DNA from: Acorus gramineus
Taxonomy: Eukaryota; Streptophyta; Magnoliopsida; Acorales; Acoraceae
Direction of reading: 5' to 3'
Assembly (NCBI GenBank): GCA_030737835.1
Contig: CM060850.1
Location: 9,677,877 to 9,741,876, forward strand
DNA: 64,000 nucleotides
Shown here: piece by piece, positions 58,891 through 64,000 of the stretch
Numbering within the stretch: position 1 is the first letter of the stretch
How the letters are laid out: each line of letters starts with the position of its first letter
Made by a program: the position numbers and the translations under genes
Notes under the pieces: model-generated
Told to the model about the DNA's origin: nothing
Databases searched by the model: none
Seen by the model: the letters and a program-made list of their open reading frames with translations, nothing else

Positions 58891-59410
58891 TGAATTAAAA
58901 TTCACTTCCAATTAGACGTAATACAGTTACAATATTTTATCATTGTTAATGTAATCAACAACTCGTTATCAAAATGAAAAAATTGATACTATGAAACCCC
59001 GAAAAATAAAGAATAAAAATAAAATGTAAAAAATACTACAAATACAAATATAAAAAACTTTACAAAGAAGAAAAATAACATATATGCCTTATTATTTTTA
59101 ATCTCTACTAATTTGATTTTATAAATCCTTATTTTGTAGGCTTTTCTATCATTTTGAAGTCCAATAGAGTTTCCATTATAATAACTTGCTGATACACCAC
59201 ACATACTATATAATAATCTCTTTTAGCTCAAATTTGTTTTCTTTTTTTTTAAAGAATAATGCTTTCTAAGATTTGATCTCTTTTAAAGAGAAGGGAGGTG
59301 CTCACCGACTTAACCAAAGTTTAAAAGTTTTGATTGACAACAATTACTAGTATTACAACCATAAAATCATATGATAAAGAGGGAACAGTGGGTAACTTAA
59401 AATAGCATAC

Positions 59411-59608
59411 ATTTCCAAGTGAGTTTCCTGAAAAGATATTATGAAGACCAGGAGAATCCAGAGCGAGTCTCCATCAAGTGCGCCACGCCTAGTCCGATGC
59501 ATCTGTATGAATTTCGAAGGACCGCTCAAAGTCGGAGAGAGCCAAGATAGGCTCTAAAGTAACCGTCTCCTTCGGCTTCCAAAAAGCTTCCTGGCACACC
59601 GGGCCGAG
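59411..59608 (-). mobile_element. Ty3/Gypsy reverse transcriptase-RNase H junction fragment
   Basis: On the minus strand it reads CQEAFWKPKETVTLEPIL, then FERSFEIHTDASD. This is the conserved tether/RNase H start of Ty3/Gypsy pol, including the first catalytic Asp of RNase H, and is followed by a stop. The 198-bp fragment is bounded by GGTAACTTAAAATAGC(A)TAC-like direct repeats (59391-59410 and 59609-59628, one mismatch). The second duplicate at 60511 has the site without insertion. Confidence 0.75.
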
Positions 59609-60034
59609 GGTAACTTAAAATAGCACACACTGTGATTCATCAATGTTTGGGAATAGTACAAACAACAAAAAAGCAAGGTAGATCTTTGTGGTGGTGCTGG
59701 GTATAGTGGTGGTGGAGGTGGGTATACTGGTTATCCGTACTCCACGATGAAACACAAAACATAATGGTGGTGGTGGTGGTGCACTAGTTAGAGCTAATTA
59801 CATCATATCCATATACTCTTGCACTATCAATCACTTTCATTAAAGAAAATATTAGTATATGACTGAATGGGAGATGCAAGGAATAGAGATACATAATGAA
59901 ATTGAAAATAAAGAACAATAAGGAACCACCCTCATGTCGAGCGCTGGGTAGATAGGGTATCTACCCACTACCAGCTCGTCATGAAATAAAAAAATGAATG
60001 AATTGATCCTATGAAACACACACACATAGGTAAG

Positions 60035-60195
60035 GCTATGCAGCAGGTACGAACTGCGTATATACATCATTTATCGAGGTATATATGTCGATAAAGAAAA
60101 CATATCAACTCATTGAAACATATATCTCACTAGACTATATGTTTTCTTTATCGACGCATATAATGTATATGTATGGTTCGCACCTGCCGCATAGC
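60035..60195. mobile_element. hairpin MITE, 161 bp
   Basis: Nearly its whole length is an inverted repeat. The outer arms carry GCTATGC(A/G)GCAGGT(A/G)CGAAC. The inner arms are a perfect 19-bp match, GTCGATAAAGAAAACATAT (60087-60105 with 60137-60155), around a 31-base loop. Confidence 0.8.
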
Positions 60196-60745
60196 TTTAT
60201 ATAATCACTTATCTAATAGCATGGCCTTTTTCTAAACACTTATGTGTGTGTGTGTAAATATATAACATGTAAATCTTATTATTTTTTAATTTTTACTCAT
60301 TTGATTTTAAAAATATTTATTTTTTAATAGAAAAGAACCTTATTTTTGTGGATTTTTATATCATTTTGAAGTTCAATAGATTTCCATTATTAGAACTGGC
60401 CGGTTAGAGAACACCATACATTCTATATAATAATCTTTAGCTCAAAAATTTAGATAATCCAGTGTAATTGCCACTACAAGTATAAAATCATATGATAAAG
60501 AGGAAATGGTGGCTAACTTAAAATAGCATACATTGTGATTCATCAATGTTTTGGCAGTGGTACAAAACAACAACAAACAAGGTAGATCATTGGTTCGTAC
60601 TCCACAATTAAACAAAAAAATAGTTGTGGTGACCATGGTGGTGGTGGTGGTGGTGGTGCACTAGTTTTAGCTAATTAAATCATATTCATTCATATAATCT
60701 TGCACTATATAACAATGGTGTTACATGTGACAGAGAGAGAATTGA

Positions 60746-61069
60746 GTGCTGGTGGTGCTGGTGCTTCTGATGGTGACGACGACGTCGGAGACCATGATTG
60801 TCGTCGCACCATGGGCTCTTCTCGATGGCGCAAGTTGCAACGGTTCCATCGCGCAGCATCACAGGGAGGAGGAAGGACTTTTGATCGTAGGAGAGTCGTC
60901 GGAGAACGGCCTCCGGAGGCACCTCCTAGCTTACATAAGTGGTGATGCCATGAAGAAAGACAAACCTGTTTACAGTGTAACCCCCGGTAAAACTGTATAC
61001 AAAGCCATGCGACGCATATTATCAATGTCGAAAATGAAGAAGATTGTAAGCCAATATGGCAGGCTATGA
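60746..61069 (+). CDS. small hypothetical protein, 107 codons
   Basis: A single uninterrupted frame with protein-like composition in an otherwise A/T-rich region. The hydrophobic start (MLVVLVLLMV) could be a short membrane or signal segment. The middle reads REEEGLLIVGESSENGLRRH, and the end is basic (YKAMRRILSMSKMKK). I do not recognise a family. The overlapping plus-strand frame from 60700 or 60714 and a minus-strand frame are probably shadows. The upstream (GGT)n tract is shared with the duplicated segment at 59.7 kb, but the coding part has no copy there. It could be a real intronless gene or a fragment. Confidence 0.4.
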   Translation: MLVVLVLLMVTTTSETMIVVAPWALLDGASCNGSIAQHHREEEGLLIVGESSENGLRRHLLAYISGDAMKKDKPVYSVTPGKTVYKAMRRILSMSKMKKIVSQYGRL

Positions 61070-61079
61070 TCCTAGACAT

Positions 61080-61589
61080 ACTACACTGTCTAAATCCAAA
61101 AATAAAAATAGAGTACTTTTGTTTTATAATTGATAATTGTGATTTTTTTGGGTGAATCGGTCAAATGCTTCTGGACCATTTTTTTCTCTCTCCTGCCCCT
61201 AGACTTTTTTATTATTTTTTTATGCATTTGTCTTTTCATAATATTTGAAATATTCCTTATAAATATAGTTAAAGAAATATAGAAATATAATGTGCATGAT
61301 TCATACAGAAATTATATACATAATTATAAATTATTTATTAGTTATCTAAAGAGAGCATTCAACTTACATAAAAATGATTTAACACAAAATGTATAGCTAT
61401 AAGTACATTCTCAGTGTGTCATTAATTACAATAGATTCATGAACTATAAGTCCTGTCATTATCATATGTAAGTACATTCAACATACACGAAATGGTTATT
61501 GAGGAATCTAAAATTCTAACCTAACAATCAAAAGTCCTATCATAGGAGGAAACTGAGTAATGTTTGGCATACACAATAAATAATTTAGG
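61080..61589. other. A/T-rich DNA, no gene seen
   Basis: Follows the small ORF. No repeat or coding signal could be supported. Confidence 0.4.
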
Positions 61590-62025
61590 TAGATTGTGGA
61601 CGCGGGATTTCAGTCATGGCCTTGGGCCATCCCCACTTCGGATGGAGGCGGAGGCTATTGGAATGGGCATTCATAGTGCAATTTCGATAGGTTGCCAAGA
61701 TGTTGTCATCTGCACCGATTCTTAGTCGATGGTTTTCATCCGCGATAGCACGACAGAGGGTTCACCACATATCTATCATATATTTTGCCGTATTCGATAA
61801 TTGACTTCCTCTCTCCATCACATAAAATATGTTAAGGTTGATCGCCATTTTGTTTAATTTTTTTTTTTTTTTTTTGATGATAACATCTTGACAACCTATC
61901 GAAATTGCATGCTCATGTTTTTGGGCTCTGCAACGTCATGTATAAGGGGAGGATATAATCTATGAAATGTAACCTGACTCTGTGGCCTTTCCACCGAAAA
62001 ATAAATAAATAAATAAAATTTAGGT
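61590..62025 (+). mobile_element. LINE 3' remnant with RNase H-like domain and inverted duplication
   Basis: The frame from 61648 reads AEAIGMGIHSAISIGCQD, then VVICTDS and a stop. This is the AEA...TDS pattern of the RNase H-like domain (RVT_3 type) at the end of plant LINE pol. The segment ends with an (AAAT)n tail (about 62000-62022). Inside, 33 bases (61678-61710, GCAATTTCGATAGG...) recur inverted at 61876-61908 with two mismatches, and a T run of about 17 lies just before the inverted copy. Confidence 0.6.
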
Positions 62026-62389
62026 AGATTGGAAGTCCACATCAACAAGGACACATTTTAGCTTCATCTGTCTCACGTTCACATGCAACCAAGTATTGTA
62101 AAATGTGTAGGTAATTGTACAGTCTATTGAGTCTATTTTACAGTCTATTTCATAATCCATGGTTTGTCACTAACACAGTGTCTATTATGTTAACACAAAA
62201 AAAAAATCAATTAATATGATTATATATATATTTTGTTAGTCAAATATGTATTAAAAAAATGTATGTGACCATAAACAGGGCTGAACATAATCCTTTTTGT
62301 ATTCCAGTATGCCATCAAAAAATCTTTATACTTCATGACTTAATTAGTTTGCTGAGAGGCTAAGACTTGAGACAATTAAGAGAGTTAAG

Positions 62390-62670
62390 AATAATGTTAG
62401 GGACAACCTAGCGGACAGTTCCATGAACAATTCCCAAATATTTTATTGTTTTTAAAAAATATAAGTCTCGTCTTAATGTGATATATGCTTTAATAAAAAA
62501 AATATATTATTCTATTTTAATTTGAATGAACTCATTTTAATAAATATAAAATTAAAAAAACTTGACAAACCAAGTATACACCTCACCAAATGAGGTATAT
62601 GGATTGCTATGGAGGTATATGGATTGTCTGCAGCATTGTTCACATGGACTACGTGTAACATCGCTAAAAA
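62390..62670 (-). repeat. minus-strand copy of the dispersed 270-bp family
   Basis: Read on the minus strand it shows TATACCTCATTTGG, TATTAAAATGAGTTCATTCAA and TTAAAGCATATATC in the same order as the copies near 26 kb. The window's last bases (AAAGCATATACCTCAT) look like the start of a further copy. Confidence 0.5.
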
Positions 62671-63563
62671 ATTAAACATAATTACGATGTTTGATATTAA
62701 AAAAATTAAGGATAAAATGCAAACAACTGTTCCAATTTTGAATCAGACATGAACATTGCATTAGATTATTTTTGTCCAATGTAAAAGCTAGAATTTTATT
62801 TATCTTTTTTAATATGAAGAATAAAGATAATGTCAAAATATAGATTTTTTATCTCCTGTAATTATGATAATTATCATCAATATGTTATCCATTTTCTATA
62901 CTAGAACCAAAATCATCACATAAATATTAGGGACGTCTCTGTTTTTACAATATCACTTCTTGATTTGCAAATAGTGGTTTAACTATATCATTTGAAAGAG
63001 AGAATTACGACAGATATCATTTTTTTCACTGGTATATATAGATAAAATAATATCTTTTTTTTTTTTTTTTAAAAATAAATGATGCTTCAAAGATTTGATC
63101 CCTTGAGCTGTGATAAAACATCCTTACAAAAATTAATAAATATAAATACATCTATTGCGTTTGTCATTCTTTTTTTACATTGTCAGCAAGAGTAAATTTG
63201 ATATATGAAAAATGTACCCCTTGAAGGTGGGTGTGATGTAGAGTTATTACCCTCGTTTGTTATATCAAGATAGAAAACAATCCATGTAGAATAAATAAAA
63301 TTTTATTTAATTCACTTTTCTGTAATTTTTATTAGAAAACGTAAAAGTAACTTTTTTTTTTTGTTCACTTTGGATAATGTAATTATGTAAGGATAAGTGG
63401 TGGATAAAAGATAGATAAAAAATTTATGACTTTTTAAATGATAATTACACCCCTGCATAAATTGTTGCTGTTTGAGAATAAGTGTGAGAGATATGCGCGT
63501 GATATGATAGATGTGACATTTTTGGGATGTCTGTTAGTGTGTTGTGCGAGATAAATTTTTTAA
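62671..63563. other. A/T-rich DNA, no gene seen
   Basis: Long A and T tracts, including a T run near 63052-63070. No coding or structured element could be supported. Confidence 0.4.
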
Positions 63564-63837
63564 GGGATTTTTAGTTTTAAGTCCCCACAAACCATCATAT
63601 TTAATGATCGATCCCTCCCTTCTTCGTATTTAGGTTTTAGTCCCCAGATTTAAATGATAGTTCCTTTTTAATCCCTGAAAGGGACCTATCCATAAATTAT
63701 TTAATTTACTTTTTAGTCCCTGTGAGGGACCTATCCATGAATTATTCCTTAAATCGGGGGAGTAAAACCTAAATATGAAGAAGGAGGGATCGATCACTAA
63801 ATATGATAGTTCGTGGGGACTTAAAACTAAAAATCCC
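63564..63837. mobile_element. MITE of 274 bp with long TIRs and 9-bp target duplication
   Basis: ATTTTTTAA lies on both sides (63555-63563 and 63838-63846). The ends are inverted for about 90 bases: GGGATTTTTAGTTTTAAGTC at the left matches the minus-strand reading of the right end, then CATATTTA(A/G)TGATCGATCC and CATATTTAGGTTTTA-type stretches. The centre holds a direct repeat of AGGGACCTATCCAT(A/G)AATTA. The long TIRs and 9-bp duplication suggest a Mutator-like origin. Confidence 0.8.
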
Positions 63838-63846
63838 ATTTTTTAA

Positions 63847-64000
63847 AATGATATAGACGTGTATTTTTATTTATTAGCATAGATAACACCTGAAAAACAA
63901 TTCCAATCCTCCCTTAGAATAGTTATCAGACTCTATTATAAAGCATAGCTATATATCCCTTTAGAAATGTTTCACATTTTTTTAAAAGCATATACCTCAT
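63847..64000. other. window end, partial repeat
   Basis: A/T-rich; the last 16 bases match the dispersed family described at 62390-62670, so another copy probably continues past the window. Confidence 0.3.

Larger units (their letters stand above)
59090..60715. repeat. segmental tandem duplication of about 1.2 kb
   Basis: Blocks at 59090-59410 plus 59609-59830 reappear at 60280-60715 in the same order. Landmarks: ATCATTTTGAAGT(C/T)CAATAGA, TATATAATAATCT, ATAAAATCATATGATAAAGA, TAACTTAAAATAGCA, GTGATTCATCAATGTTT, GTACTCCACGAT, a (GGT)n run and GTGCACTAGTT. The two copies differ by insertions: a retroelement fragment in the first and a hairpin element between them. Confidence 0.8.

Noticed and set aside
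60700..61079. Plus-strand 81-codon and minus-strand 124-codon frames over the small ORF
   Set aside because: Overlapping alternatives in the same G/C-richer patch. The 60746 frame was preferred for its uninterrupted, less biased composition, but this choice is not certain.

Overview
This window is nuclear DNA from a flowering plant. The evidence is intron-rich genes with plant-type GT-AG junctions, plant-specific families (CYP78A, a plant ABCB27/ALS1 half-transporter, a plant SIK1-type STE20 kinase), a plant Ty1/Copia element, tRNA-derived SINEs, LINE remnants, a Helitron and many MITE-like elements in very A/T-rich intergenic DNA. I cannot name the species; the gene sequences look eudicot-like or at least non-grass.

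Layout. 1-3.6 kb: A/T-rich DNA with one possible terminal exon and a tRNA-Tyr-like gene. 3.7-8.9 kb (+): an 11-exon eIF3 subunit M gene whose exon 5 carries a one-base frameshift and whose exon 7/8 junction is out of phase. 9.9-17.7 kb (-): a 17-exon ABCB27/ALS1 (TAP2-type) half ABC transporter of about 635 residues. 18-20.2 kb: intergenic repeats. 20.2-25.7 kb (+): a decayed Copia retrotransposon with a complete left LTR, no recognisable gag, a pol region with two frameshifts and two stops, and a 3' LTR that has lost its U3. 26-30 kb: repeats, including a G/C-rich TIR element next to a SINE. 30.8-33.0 kb (+): an intact two-exon CYP78A cytochrome P450 with a perfect 176-bp tandem duplication in its upstream region. 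33.5-34.6 kb (-): a LINE remnant. 34.7-38.3 kb: gene-free DNA with tandem duplications. 38.4-43.7 kb: a Helitron-like element with repeated 5' ends. 43.8-44.9 kb: a Mutator-like TIR element with a 9-bp target duplication. 45.7-53.9 kb (+): an intact 18-exon SIK1/MAP4K-type Ser/Thr kinase of 762 residues. 55.0-57.7 kb (-): the intact 105-residue ribosomal protein eL42 gene, with a GC-AG intron. 58-64 kb: MITEs, a segmental duplication, a Ty3/Gypsy fragment, one small unidentified ORF and a LINE RNase H fragment.

The genes are unrelated housekeeping or developmental genes (translation, vacuolar transport, organ-size P450, Hippo-like kinase, ribosome); there is no cluster or operon logic. I found no new multi-gene system. 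The most informative signals are structural: a duplicated in-frame splice donor in ABCB27, the eIF3m frameshift, the CYP78A upstream duplication, a retrotransposon fragment whose empty site survives in a neighbouring duplicate, an inverted duplication inside a LINE RNase H remnant, and transposons with readable target-site duplications. All exon maps were read by eye from splice sites and family conservation, so single-base errors are possible.
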